Source of the DNA: DASWIG01 sp965371445
Lineage (GTDB): Bacteria; Acidobacteriota; Thermoanaerobaculia; Multivoradales; J023
NCBI GenBank assembly: GCA_965371445.1
Contig: CBDUYN010000032.1
Location: 1 to 64,000, forward strand
Direction: 5' to 3'
Length of the DNA stretch: 64,000 nt
The notes beneath the pieces are model-generated. The model had not been told where the DNA came from. It worked only from the letters and a program-made list of their open reading frames with translations, and did not search any database. A program made the translations under genes and the position numbers. Of this stretch, positions 41,084 through 49,657 are shown one piece after another; within the stretch, counting starts at the first letter, position 1, and each line of letters opens with the position of its first letter.

Positions 41084-42639
41084 GGCTGGTTGAAGAGATC
41101 CCGGAACGTCTGCCGGTTCGGTGGCGCGGAGAAGCGGGCGAATCGATCGGCGAACTTCCGCCGCTCCTTCTCCTGCAGGAGACGGAACCCGGTTACCAGC
41201 TCCCCCGTCGCCAGAAGGGTGTCGACCGAGGCCGCCCCCGCGTCCGACATCTCATGGGCCAGCTCCCGGAGCTTCTCCTGCTGGACCTCGAGGTCGTTGA
41301 AGTCGCCGAGGTTGTCCTGAAGCTGCTTCAAGGCACGGACCAGACCGTCGATCTTTTTCGTCGGGTAGAGGCTACGGAAAAACTCCAGCAGATAACGCAG
41401 CTTCTTGCAGTCGATGCGCAACTTGTGGAACGCCTCGGCCGGCGTCTCGTCCCGGATCACCCGGCCTTTTTTCCACACCCGGCGCCAGGCCTTCCAGATG
41501 CGCTCCGAGGCCAGCTCCCGGATCGGCCGCGAGGCGTTGGGGCAGGCGGTCGCCTCTTCCGTCGCGCCAGCGCTCGACGCCTCTTCGAGGAACTGCCGCC
41601 AGGCCCGGACGATCTTGCCGTAGCGCAACGAGTCGAGCCGGCGGACCAGACGCCGCTGCTCGCCGCGCTGGCGCTTCACCAGGAAGCGGCGTAGCGGCTC
41701 CAGATGGCCACGGATCTCCTCTGGCAACGCCGCTTCGTAAGCGTCCATCTTCAGGAGGTAGACGTCCATGTCGCGGGTCGGTCCCGTGATCGAGCCGAGC
41801 CACTTGAATTCATTGCGGAAGTGCTCGACCACCTGCGCTGGGAAAACCCGGGGGATCTGGGTCAGGGCCGAACGCGTGCGGCGCACGGCGACCCGGAAGT
41901 CGTGCAGGAACTCAGAGTCGAGGTCACGGCGGGTGCCGTCCTCGTTGCGAAGCATGGTGGCGAAAAGCTCGTGCAGGATCGAGGCCGCGGCGATGTCGGA
42001 GCGGGCCCCGGCGTCGAGCTCCAGACGTATCTTCGACGAATAGTCGCCGGGGTAGCGTCCGACGGCCCCGAGCGCGGCCGCGAGCTCGTCGTGGACCGAC
42101 GGCTCCAGGCCGAGGTTTTCCTCGATGCGGCGGCGTACGTCCTCGTGCTCGGTGTCGTAGCCGCGCAGGGCTTCGAGGCGCAGGGTCGCCGGCAAGGGGT
42201 TGCGCTCCTCGGCCCCGGGAACGCCCGCCCGGCTCCGGCGCAGCCGCACCCGCGCCACCGTCTTTTCCTCGTCGTCGAGGACGTGGAGCGTCTCCCCAAC
42301 CGTTTCCAGCTCGAGGATGGGGAGGAGACGACGCATCTCGAGGATCGGCTCGAGATCGCCCCTCAGAGCCCCCGGAGGGAAGTCCCAGGAGAAGCCGGGG
42401 ACGGCTTTGGTCAGCAGACGATGCCGCAGGGAACCGTCCGCATGACGCCAGACGAGCAACTTCCGGGACTCCCGGGGCGTCGAGAGGAGCGTGCCGCCGT
42501 CCGCGTGGAGGCGCCAGTCGAAGGTGTCGTAGTAGGTGACGACGCTCGTGGGATGCGCCTCGCGCCGGACGCGGTAGCGCCGTGCCAGGTCCTCGAAAGC
42601 CTCTTCGGCGGCCTCTGCCGAAGGCATGGTGTAGATCAA
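41056..42639 (-). CDS. CYTH-CHAD domain protein (polyphosphate-related)
   Basis: In this 527-residue protein residues 1-200 resemble a CYTH triphosphate-tunnel domain (YYDTFDWRLHADGGTLL, LETVGETLHVLDDEEKTVARVRL). The N-terminal ExExK metal motif that normally opens the tunnel is not seen. Residues about 215-515 are a CHAD domain of two histidine-containing helical halves (HDFRVAVRRTRSAL and HKLRIDCKKLRYLLEF). CHAD domains bind inorganic polyphosphate. The protein is therefore likely a polyphosphate-binding or granule protein whose CYTH half may be catalytically weak. Its 3' end overlaps the TPR remnant on the other strand. Confidence 0.85.
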   Translation of the reverse strand: MIYTMPSAEAAEEAFEDLARRYRVRREAHPTSVVTYYDTFDWRLHADGGTLLSTPRESRKLLVWRHADGSLRHRLLTKAVPGFSWDFPPGALRGDLEPILEMRRLLPILELETVGETLHVLDDEEKTVARVRLRRSRAGVPGAEERNPLPATLRLEALRGYDTEHEDVRRRIEENLGLEPSVHDELAAALGAVGRYPGDYSSKIRLELDAGARSDIAAASILHELFATMLRNEDGTRRDLDSEFLHDFRVAVRRTRSALTQIPRVFPAQVVEHFRNEFKWLGSITGPTRDMDVYLLKMDAYEAALPEEIRGHLEPLRRFLVKRQRGEQRRLVRRLDSLRYGKIVRAWRQFLEEASSAGATEEATACPNASRPIRELASERIWKAWRRVWKKGRVIRDETPAEAFHKLRIDCKKLRYLLEFFRSLYPTKKIDGLVRALKQLQDNLGDFNDLEVQQEKLRELAHEMSDAGAASVDTLLATGELVTGFRLLQEKERRKFADRFARFSAPPNRQTFRDLFNQPGGGRPQRA

Positions 42640-42678
42640 GATGAGACGTCTCCTTGGAAGGCCGCTTCGCGCTCTGCT

Positions 42679-43107
42679 TTACTTTTTCTTCTTTTTGCCG
42701 GCCTTCTTCTTGCCGGCCTTCTTTTTGCCGGCCTTCTTCTTGTCGGCCTTCTTCTTGTCGGCCTTCTTCTTGTCGGCCTTCTTGTCAGCCTTCTTCTTGT
42801 CGGCCTTCTTGTCAGCCTTCTTCTTGTCGTCGTCTTTCTTGCCCATCTTCCTGGCCTTTCCTTTCTTGCCTTTCTTGTCTTTCTTCTTGTCTTTCTTGAC
42901 GGAAGTGTCCTCTCCGACCTCTTCCAGGACGCGCACGGCCGCCTGGCGTACCATCGAAGCGCGGTAGACGCCGAAGCCCGGCACGGTGCGGATCTGCTCG
43001 ATCGTGGCTGTTGCGAGATCGGCGACAGCGTGAAATCCGTGTTCGCTTAGCCGCTGGACGGTCCTCTCGCCGACGGTCCGCAAATCGGTCAACTGAGGTG
43101 GGTTCAT
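42679..43107 (-). CDS. Helix-hairpin-helix protein with lysine-rich tail
   Basis: In this 142-residue protein residues 1-65 contain helix-hairpin-helix units (LRTVGERTVQRLSEHGF and IRTVPGFGVYRASMVRQAA), typical of non-specific DNA or protein binding. Residues 70-142 are almost only Lys, with Asp, Ala and Gly spaced as KKKAD, KKAD and KKKAG. The 12/15-bp DNA repeats behind them span about 42680-42900. The tail resembles histone-H1-like bacterial proteins, so the protein may compact DNA or RNA. Lying next to a CHAD gene, the tail is also a plausible polyphosphate partner. Repeat number is probably variable between strains. Confidence 0.8.
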   Translation of the reverse strand: MNPPQLTDLRTVGERTVQRLSEHGFHAVADLATATIEQIRTVPGFGVYRASMVRQAAVRVLEEVGEDTSVKKDKKKDKKGKKGKARKMGKKDDDKKKADKKADKKKADKKADKKKADKKKADKKKAGKKKAGKKKAGKKKKK

Positions 43108-43140
43108 CTCTCCTCCTCCTGAGTTTTTCCTGGACGTCGT

Positions 43141-43701
43141 CTACTCTAGCCTAGCCGTGGAGGACCGTAAAGCCTTCTCCACCATGCGCACGACGGTGCC
43201 CTCGAGCCCGGATACGTCGTCGCGGTCTCTCCAGGCGACCGCCAGGCACTCCTCGCCGCTCGGCCGCAGGTCCTCTTCCGGGTCGGCTTCGAAAAGGAAC
43301 CGGACGTCGTAGTGGAGGTGAGCGGGGACCGCCGCCGAAGGCGGGATGGTGTGGACGTCGACGTCGAAGACCCGACGCTCGCCCTCAAGGCTTCGCAGCC
43401 CCGTCTCCTCCCTGGCCTCCCGGGCCGCCACTGCGAAGAGGTCGGCTTCTCCGTCGGCGTGACCGCCGGGCTGGATCCACTTGTCGAGCTTCCGGTGGTG
43501 GACCAGGAGGAAGCGCGTCCTTGCCGCGTCGACGATGAAGGCGGACGCGGTCAGGTGTCCCTGGAGGTTGGAGCGATGGAGGACGGTCGCGTGGGTGGTG
43601 ACGAAGCGGCGCAGCATCTCGATCGAGAAGCGTTCTTCGTCGCTTGCCGGCGCGAACGTCGCAAGGAGCGAGAGGATCTCGCGTCGCGGGTTTTCTCCCA
43701 T
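43141..43701 (-). CDS. NUDIX hydrolase
   Basis: This 186-residue protein carries a Nudix box (GGHADGEADLFAVAAREARE, then ETGL), with the REXXEEXG core read as REAREETG. It hydrolyses a nucleoside diphosphate linked to another moiety; the substrate is not evident. The KWIQPGGH lead-in and LHYDVRFLFEAD strand are typical of a Nudix group with N-terminal helices, here about 50 residues. The ATG at 43701 (MGENPRRE) is preferred to an upstream in-frame start at 43734. Confidence 0.88.
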   Translation of the reverse strand: MGENPRREILSLLATFAPASDEERFSIEMLRRFVTTHATVLHRSNLQGHLTASAFIVDAARTRFLLVHHRKLDKWIQPGGHADGEADLFAVAAREAREETGLRSLEGERRVFDVDVHTIPPSAAVPAHLHYDVRFLFEADPEEDLRPSGEECLAVAWRDRDDVSGLEGTVVRMVEKALRSSTARLE

Positions 43702-43812
43702 GCCGCCGAGTCTACCGGGAAAGGCGGCACCCACGCGAGGCTAGAAGCCCAGGATGTCGACCCCTTCGGCGACCGGTTGGTCGATCTCCATCTCCGGGGA
43801 CGAGCCCGGCGG

Positions 43813-43841
43813 TTGCCTGGCCTTCTGCACTGTGGCATGAT
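43813..43841 (+). promoter_or_regulatory. Candidate promoter of the TonB receptor gene
   Basis: TTGCCT (43813-43818), a 17-base spacer and CATGAT (43836-43841) would start a message with a leader of about 135 bases before the ATG at 43983. The rest of the 281-base gap (43702-43982) shows no other clear feature. A 74-codon minus-strand frame there lacks good start signals. Confidence 0.35.
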
Positions 43842-43982
43842 CCGGGTCAAAGAGGTCAACGGGTGGAGACGTGCCCCCCCCGAGTCGGACAGCATCCGGC
43901 GCCTTCCCAGCTCGGGCGCGGACAGTCGAGCCTGGCGAAGGCGTCAGAGAGAATTCGAGAACCAAACCCTAGGAGAGCGATC

Positions 43983-46403
43983 ATGAAGAGACTTGAGCTG
44001 AAGAGTCCCGCGGCACTAGCTGTCTTGGCGGGCCTCGTCCTGTCCATCACGACCTTGGGCTTCCCGGCCTTTGCGCAGGAAGCCGAGGAGCCCCAAGCCG
44101 ACAAAGAGGAGGAATTTGCCGAGGTGATCACGGTCACGGCCCGAAAGCGCGAGGAGTCGCTCCAGGACGTGCCCTTCTCCGTGGTGGCGACCACCGAGGA
44201 AGCCCTTCGCGACCGCGGCGTCCAGACCCTGGAGGACGTGTCCGCGAACGTGGCCGGGTTCACCGTACAGAACCTGGGTCCCGGCCAGAGCCAGGTCGCC
44301 ATGCGTGGCGTCTCGGCCGGCCAGATCGTGCGCGACCAGCCCGGCGTCAAAGAGCAGGTGGGCGTCTATCTCGACGAATCGGTGATCTCGCTCTCGCTCT
44401 TCACACCGGACCTCGATCTCTTCGACATGAACCGTGTGGAGGTGCTGCGCGGTCCGCAGGGCACGCTTTTCGGCTCCGGGTCGCTCTCCGGCACGGTGCG
44501 CTACATCAGCAACCAGCCCGAGATCGGCGTCTCCGAGTCCTTCGGCGAGTTCAGCGTCGACTTCATCGACGACGGTGACTTCGGCGGGACCGCCAAGGTG
44601 GCCGGCAACGTGCCGCTCGGCGACAACGCCGCCATGCGCATCACCGCGTACTTCACCGGCTACGGCGGCTACATGGACGCCGTGCAGCCCGACTTGAGCG
44701 TCAACGAGGACGTCAACAGCGGCGACCGGGTGGGCCTCAGGTGGGCGTTTCGGTTCGAGCCCAGCGACCGCGTGACCGTGACGCCGCGTGTCATCTACCA
44801 GGAAGTGACGATGGACGGCTGGAACCGCATCGACGACTACAACATCCTGGCCAACCCCTTCACGACGACGCGGCCGGCGGTGGAGCTCGGCGAACGGCAG
44901 CTCTTCACGCAGTTCGAGGAGCCCTTTACCGACGAATTCCTGCTCGCGGATTTGAACATCGAAATCCTCTTCGGCGACGTCCTCCTGACGTCGGTCACCT
45001 CCTACACGGACCGTGACGTCCTGGTGGTTCGCGACGCGACCGCGCTCACCGCCAGCATCACCGGCGGCTCGATCGGCCTTCCCGAATCCATCTACACGAT
45101 CGACGGGCCGCTCGACGACGCCACCACCGCGGAGGTGATCACGCAGGAGCTGCGGCTCTCCGGCCTCAAGAACCAGGTGCAGTGGGTCCTCGGCTTGTTC
45201 TACAGCACCACGGAGCGCGACTACGGCCAGAGCCTGCTGGTCTCCGGGTTTGAAGCGGGCACCGGCATTCCTACCGCGGGAAGCTTCGGGGCGGGCACGG
45301 ACGTCCTGTTTTTCTCCGACCTGGCCTATGAATTCGATCAGCTCGCTGCGTTCGGCGAGCTGACCTATTCCGTCAACGACCGCTTCGACCTGACCGGAGG
45401 TCTGCGCTGGTACGACTTCGAGGAGGACCGCGTACAGACTTTCGACGGCATTTTCGCGGATCCCGGGACGACTCTGGGGGCCAGCACGGCCGACGGCGTC
45501 GCGCCGCGTCTGATCGCCAGCTACCAGGTCAACGACGGCACCCAGTTGAACGCCCAGATCTCCAAGGGCTTCCGGTTGGGCGGGATCAACGATCCGTTGA
45601 ACGTCCCCTTGTGCACCCCCCAGGACCTCGTGACCTTCGGCGGACGCGAGACCTGGGAAGACGAGGAGCTGTGGAACTACGAGATCGGCGCCAAGTCGAC
45701 GGTCATGGGAGGACGCGGCACGTTCAACATCGCGGCGTTCTACATGGACATCAGCGACCTGCAGGCGACCGTCACCGCGGGCTCGTGCTCGTCGCGTGTC
45801 GTCTTCAACGTCCCGGACGCTCGCAGCTCGGGTGTCGAGCTGGAATTCGCGGGGGCGCCGAACGCCAACTTCGACTTTGCCATCTCGGCGAGCTACAACG
45901 ACTCCGAGCTCCAGTCGACCCTGACCTCCACCGACGCGGCCGGCAACGTCACGGTCGTCTCGGGCATTCAGAAGGGCAACCGCCTGCCGACCGTCCCGGA
46001 GCTCCAGTTCGCCGCCGCGGCCACCTATCAGTGGCAGATGTCGGGCGACCGGTTGGGCTTTCTCACCGGCGTCTATCAGCATGTCGGCTCGCGCTTCACG
46101 CAGATCGGCGACCAGGCGGCAGGCTTCGGCACCGTGAACCTGCTGGCTTTCGACCCCAACAACATCGGCGGTCCGTTGACGGCCGATACCTTCACCTTCA
46201 ATCCGGAGCTGCCGGCCTACGACATCGTCAACCTGCGACTCGGCGTGAGGAGCGAGAGGTGGGAGGCGGCCCTTTTCGTCAACAATGCGACCGACGAACG
46301 GGCCTTGCTGGCGCTCGACCAGGAGCGCGGCACCCTCGCCCGGGTGGGCTACCTGACCAACCAGCCGCGGACGTTCGGCGTCTCGACGCGGGTGAAGTTC
46401 TAG
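43983..46403 (+). CDS. TonB-dependent outer-membrane receptor
   Basis: This 806-residue protein has a signal peptide ending in AFAQ (about residue 37), then a TonB-box-like ITVTARKREESLQDVP. The plug domain (VQTLEDVSANVAGFTV, VEVLRGPQGTLFGSGSLSGT, VRYISNQPE) leads to a beta barrel that ends in the outer-membrane signature phenylalanine (STRVKF). AGGAGAG precedes the ATG. The receptor resembles the wide group annotated for siderophores, vitamins or complex carbohydrates; no TonB, ExbB or substrate genes are adjacent, so the ligand is unknown. Confidence 0.93.
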   Translation: MKRLELKSPAALAVLAGLVLSITTLGFPAFAQEAEEPQADKEEEFAEVITVTARKREESLQDVPFSVVATTEEALRDRGVQTLEDVSANVAGFTVQNLGPGQSQVAMRGVSAGQIVRDQPGVKEQVGVYLDESVISLSLFTPDLDLFDMNRVEVLRGPQGTLFGSGSLSGTVRYISNQPEIGVSESFGEFSVDFIDDGDFGGTAKVAGNVPLGDNAAMRITAYFTGYGGYMDAVQPDLSVNEDVNSGDRVGLRWAFRFEPSDRVTVTPRVIYQEVTMDGWNRIDDYNILANPFTTTRPAVELGERQLFTQFEEPFTDEFLLADLNIEILFGDVLLTSVTSYTDRDVLVVRDATALTASITGGSIGLPESIYTIDGPLDDATTAEVITQELRLSGLKNQVQWVLGLFYSTTERDYGQSLLVSGFEAGTGIPTAGSFGAGTDVLFFSDLAYEFDQLAAFGELTYSVNDRFDLTGGLRWYDFEEDRVQTFDGIFADPGTTLGASTADGVAPRLIASYQVNDGTQLNAQISKGFRLGGINDPLNVPLCTPQDLVTFGGRETWEDEELWNYEIGAKSTVMGGRGTFNIAAFYMDISDLQATVTAGSCSSRVVFNVPDARSSGVELEFAGAPNANFDFAISASYNDSELQSTLTSTDAAGNVTVVSGIQKGNRLPTVPELQFAAAATYQWQMSGDRLGFLTGVYQHVGSRFTQIGDQAAGFGTVNLLAFDPNNIGGPLTADTFTFNPELPAYDIVNLRLGVRSERWEAALFVNNATDERALLALDQERGTLARVGYLTNQPRTFGVSTRVKF

Positions 46404-46423
46404 CTAGCTAGGACGCCCTCCTT

Positions 46424-46447
46424 CGCCCAGGGTTTCAACCCTGGGCG
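46424..46447. repeat. Perfect 11-bp palindrome (REP-like or terminator)
   Basis: CGCCCAGGGTT (46424-46434), TC, AACCCTGGGCG (46437-46447) form a strong hairpin between two convergent genes. There is no T-run after it, so it is more likely a dispersed palindromic repeat than a classical terminator, though it may still stall polymerase. A relative lies at 61516-61537. Confidence 0.7.
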
Positions 46448-46485
46448 GGCGAGCGAGCCACGCTCCATGACCCGAGGAGCCGGCC

Positions 46486-48786
46486 CTACTCCAGAATGCG
46501 CACGACGACGGCGGTGACGTCGTCGCCGGCCTTCTGACCTGCGCGATGGACGTCGACGGCCGCCATGAGCTTGGAGAGAACGTCTGGCGCGTCGGTGTCG
46601 CAGAGGCTCGGTAGAAGCGCCGGCCAGCGTTCGTAGCCAAACGCCTCGCCGGACGGTGAGGTGGCCTCGACGACGCCGTCGGAGAAGGCCACGGCGAGGC
46701 CGCCGCCGGGGCAGGCGAGGCGTTCCTCCGCGTCGTCCTGCTCGCCGCCGAGCTCGACGCCGAGTGGCCGGCCGGGACAGCCGAGCTCGCGCACGCCTTC
46801 GCCGTCGCAGAAGAGAAGCGGCGGATGCCCGGCGGAAACCGCCGAAAGCTCCCGTCGTCGCGGGTCGTAGACGGCGAGCAGCAAAGTCACGAGCGTACGC
46901 TGGATGCGCAGGCGTCCGAAGAGGCTGCGGATGCCGGCCATGGCTTCGGCGGCGCTCGCCCCGGTCACCGCGTGCTCGACCACCGCCGCCTTGGTAAAAG
47001 CCGTCAGGACCGAGCACGAGATGCCGTGTCCTGCGGCGTCGGCCACAGCGATCCACAGCCGGCCGTCGCCGTCCTCGACGACGTCGAGGAAATCGCCGCC
47101 GACGACGTCGGCCGGGCTCATCTCCCAGGCGAGCTCGGCACCGGCCGTGCGATGCAGGGACTCGGCAGGAAGAAGTGCGAGCTGGAACGAACGCAGAAGC
47201 TCGATCTCGGCCTTGAGGCGCGCCGATTTCTGGAGCTCGGAGACATAGGCCGGCGCGACGTCCTCACCGCTGCCCTGGCGCGGCGCTTTGGCGAGCACCA
47301 GGAGGCCGACCACCGGCAGGAGGAACGGAGCCGTGGCGACGAGCGCCGTCAGGAGACCCTCGGGAAAGGCCTGCCAGGCGACCCAGGCGGTCGGCAGCGA
47401 GAGGGCGGTGACCGAGGCCACGATCAGGGCCAGGAGCCCGTGGTGCCAGGCCAGGGCACCGGCGGCGAGCGCCGCCACGAGCCCCAGGCCCACCGCCCAG
47501 TCGAGGGGCGTGGTCCAGATGGCCAACGACCAGGGGACGCAGCTCAAGACGGCTCCGGCGACGGCTCCCGGACGGCCCCGGAGCCGGCCGCCGCAACCCA
47601 CGAGAAGCGCCGTCATGGCGGAGAGGGCCAGGCCCTGGGTCCAGGGCGAGGCGAGGGTCCAATAGTCGGGCAGGATGGCCAGGACGTTGGAATAACCGCC
47701 GCTGCCGAAAGTCTCCGCCAGCGCTCCGGCGGCGGCGCGGAAAGCGCCGAGCACGCATCCGGCCGCGAACCCGATCAAGAGCTTCTCGCCGGTGGCCCGG
47801 ATCGGCCGGCACCGCCGCACCCGGTCCCAGTGCTCGATCGACCCGGGACGCACCTCGCGCAGCTCCGCCTCGCCGACGATCAACATCAGGAACACGCCGA
47901 TCTGAGAAAGCAGGTAGTAGAGCCAGATCAGGACCAGGAGCGGCAGCGGCTCGACCAGGAAGGGCAGGGCGGGCAACATGCCGAATCCCAGGACGGCGGC
48001 CAGGAGCCCCGACTGGGCAAGACCTGCCCGGCGCCGGGACAGCCGCCACAGCAACACGCCGAAGCCCACCAGGACCGTCCCGAGGAGGAGGTAGAGGCGG
48101 ATCTGCTCGCCGGCCGTCGCCACGCGATGCGCCTGGTAGGTGAACATCGGGTAGGGCTCCGGCTGTAGGTGGGCCACCCAGCGGGCGGTTCCGGAGAGCA
48201 GGACATGGACGCCGGGCTCGTCTTCGGCCGGGCGGTAGACCAGCTCGAGGATCTCCCCGAAGGGGACCTGCTCCGCCTCCGGCGGCGCCGCGGCGAGGAG
48301 CAGCTCGGCGACCCGGTCGGCAAAGTCCACGGTCAGCATCTGGGGCGGTCCGCTCGGGATCGGCCCGTTGAAATTGAAGCCCGCGGCGACGAGCCGCAGC
48401 TCGCCGTCGTACTCCAGGCGGAGCATGCCGGGAAAGCCTTCCGGTCCCACACTTTCGTAGAAGCGCACGCCGAGTCGAATCGGCGGTGCCTGGCGCAGGA
48501 GGCGCCGGCGTAGGCCGGGATCCTGGTGTCCCTCGGTCAAGACCTGGATGTCGCTCACCGAGGAAAGGGCCCGCGAACCGGCGGTGATGCTCAGGTAGCG
48601 TTTCTCGCCCGGGTGGTAGCCCAAAAGCTCCGCGTCGCGGTAGGCGCGCTCCAGCGCCGCGGCGCTCGCCGGAAAAGCGACCGCGCCGTCGGGAGCCCGC
48701 TCCATCATCAGGACGCTCACCACGAGCCCCGCGGCGGCCAGGACCGCCAGGAGGTACGCCGAGGGCCTCTTCCAGATCGGAGTCAT
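46486..48786 (-). CDS. Membrane SpoIIE-type serine phosphatase
   Basis: This 766-residue protein has an N-terminal helix (12-30), a periplasmic domain of about 200 residues, roughly eight further helices (about 230-500), then a PP2C/SpoIIE phosphatase domain (about 540-766). Catalytic markers are DVVGGDFLDVVEDGDGRLW, VADAAGHGISCSVL, AFSDGVVEA and GDDVTAVVVRI, supplying the metal-binding aspartates. It should dephosphorylate serines, typically on anti-anti-sigma factors, in response to an external signal. No STAS or anti-sigma gene is nearby; the kinases at 7.8-12.8 kb are possible functional opposites. Confidence 0.88.
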   Translation of the reverse strand: MTPIWKRPSAYLLAVLAAAGLVVSVLMMERAPDGAVAFPASAAALERAYRDAELLGYHPGEKRYLSITAGSRALSSVSDIQVLTEGHQDPGLRRRLLRQAPPIRLGVRFYESVGPEGFPGMLRLEYDGELRLVAAGFNFNGPIPSGPPQMLTVDFADRVAELLLAAAPPEAEQVPFGEILELVYRPAEDEPGVHVLLSGTARWVAHLQPEPYPMFTYQAHRVATAGEQIRLYLLLGTVLVGFGVLLWRLSRRRAGLAQSGLLAAVLGFGMLPALPFLVEPLPLLVLIWLYYLLSQIGVFLMLIVGEAELREVRPGSIEHWDRVRRCRPIRATGEKLLIGFAAGCVLGAFRAAAGALAETFGSGGYSNVLAILPDYWTLASPWTQGLALSAMTALLVGCGGRLRGRPGAVAGAVLSCVPWSLAIWTTPLDWAVGLGLVAALAAGALAWHHGLLALIVASVTALSLPTAWVAWQAFPEGLLTALVATAPFLLPVVGLLVLAKAPRQGSGEDVAPAYVSELQKSARLKAEIELLRSFQLALLPAESLHRTAGAELAWEMSPADVVGGDFLDVVEDGDGRLWIAVADAAGHGISCSVLTAFTKAAVVEHAVTGASAAEAMAGIRSLFGRLRIQRTLVTLLLAVYDPRRRELSAVSAGHPPLLFCDGEGVRELGCPGRPLGVELGGEQDDAEERLACPGGGLAVAFSDGVVEATSPSGEAFGYERWPALLPSLCDTDAPDVLSKLMAAVDVHRAGQKAGDDVTAVVVRILE

Positions 48787-48830
48787 CTCATCCCTTCACT
48801 ACGGCTCCCAGCGCCACAGGTTGAGAATCC

Positions 48831-49595
48831 TCAGGTTTTCTCAAGCAGCATGCGGATCGTCAACTGGATGAGCATGCTGTGGTTGGGCTGAGTTTTTTCG
48901 AAGCCGACGCCGGCACGGTCCCCGGAGCGCCAGGAGACGATGCCCGCCAGCTGGAGGACACCGTTTTGAAGCCCCAGGCCGAAGCGGACGCTCTCGCCGT
49001 CTTGCCAGTCGGCCGGCGCGCCCTCCAGGCTCAGGCCACCCAGGGAGAGGTTCTGGAGGACGGCTTCCTTGGTGGTCCCGTCGTCCAGGTACAACACGAT
49101 CGGGTGCTCGAAGCGGATCCGCACCTCGTGGCGCCGCACGAGCTCCAGCGAGGCGGCCATGTTGGTCGTGTAGCGGTAGGAGGCAGTCGCGAGGAGCTTG
49201 CGCCGGATCGCGGGATACGCGTCGAGAAACGCGAGGAGGTCGCGGCGGGTGACCTTCAAGACGCGGCTCGGCTCGGTGGTTCGGACCGACGCTTTTTGCT
49301 CGCCGATGCCGAAAAGCCCCATCTCGCCAAAAAAGTCGCCGCGGTGGAGGTGGGCGTGGAGCTGGACCGGCTCGCCGACCGCGTCGCGGAAGACCGCCAC
49401 CGTCCCTTCGCGGACGACGTAAAACGCGTCGGAGCGCTCGCCGTGCTGGATCAGGTAACAGTCGGTGGGCAGCTCGAGCTCGATGAAACGCCGGCTCAGC
49501 CGGCCGAGCTCCTCGTCGTCGAGCTCGCGAAAGACCTCCGCCAGGCGCAGGTCGCCCGGCGTCACGGCATCGATGAAGACTTGGACTCTCGACAC
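48831..49595 (-). CDS. Cyclic-nucleotide-binding + PilZ domain protein
   Basis: In this 254-residue protein residues about 20-140 form a CRP-like cNMP domain with the phosphate-binding cassette HRGDFFGEMGLFG, then VRTTEPSRVLKV. Residues about 150-254 are a PilZ domain: an RRHEVRIRF basic patch and NLSLGGLSLEG (the N/DxSxxG motif), the c-di-GMP contacts. No DNA-binding domain follows, so it likely passes a two-nucleotide signal to a protein partner. The GTG at 49595 has GGAGGTG five bases upstream. It has a close paralogue directly upstream. Confidence 0.88.
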   Translation of the reverse strand: MSRVQVFIDAVTPGDLRLAEVFRELDDEELGRLSRRFIELELPTDCYLIQHGERSDAFYVVREGTVAVFRDAVGEPVQLHAHLHRGDFFGEMGLFGIGEQKASVRTTEPSRVLKVTRRDLLAFLDAYPAIRRKLLATASYRYTTNMAASLELVRRHEVRIRFEHPIVLYLDDGTTKEAVLQNLSLGGLSLEGAPADWQDGESVRFGLGLQNGVLQLAGIVSWRSGDRAGVGFEKTQPNHSMLIQLTIRMLLEKT

Positions 49596-49657
49596 GGCAG
49601 CACCTCCGGGCCGCAAGCCTATCGCGTCGATCGTGACTTTGCCGATCGGAGCAGCGC

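Noticed and set aside
43741..43965. 74-codon minus-strand frame upstream of the NUDIX gene
   Set aside because: TTG start without ribosome-binding site and no recognised family; its last residues (EMEIDQPVAEGVDILGF) look protein-like but are not enough to call a gene.
44016..46082. 688-codon open frame antisense to the TonB receptor
   Set aside because: Typical shadow frame of GC-rich coding DNA; low-complexity, no family, and the plus strand is a clear receptor.
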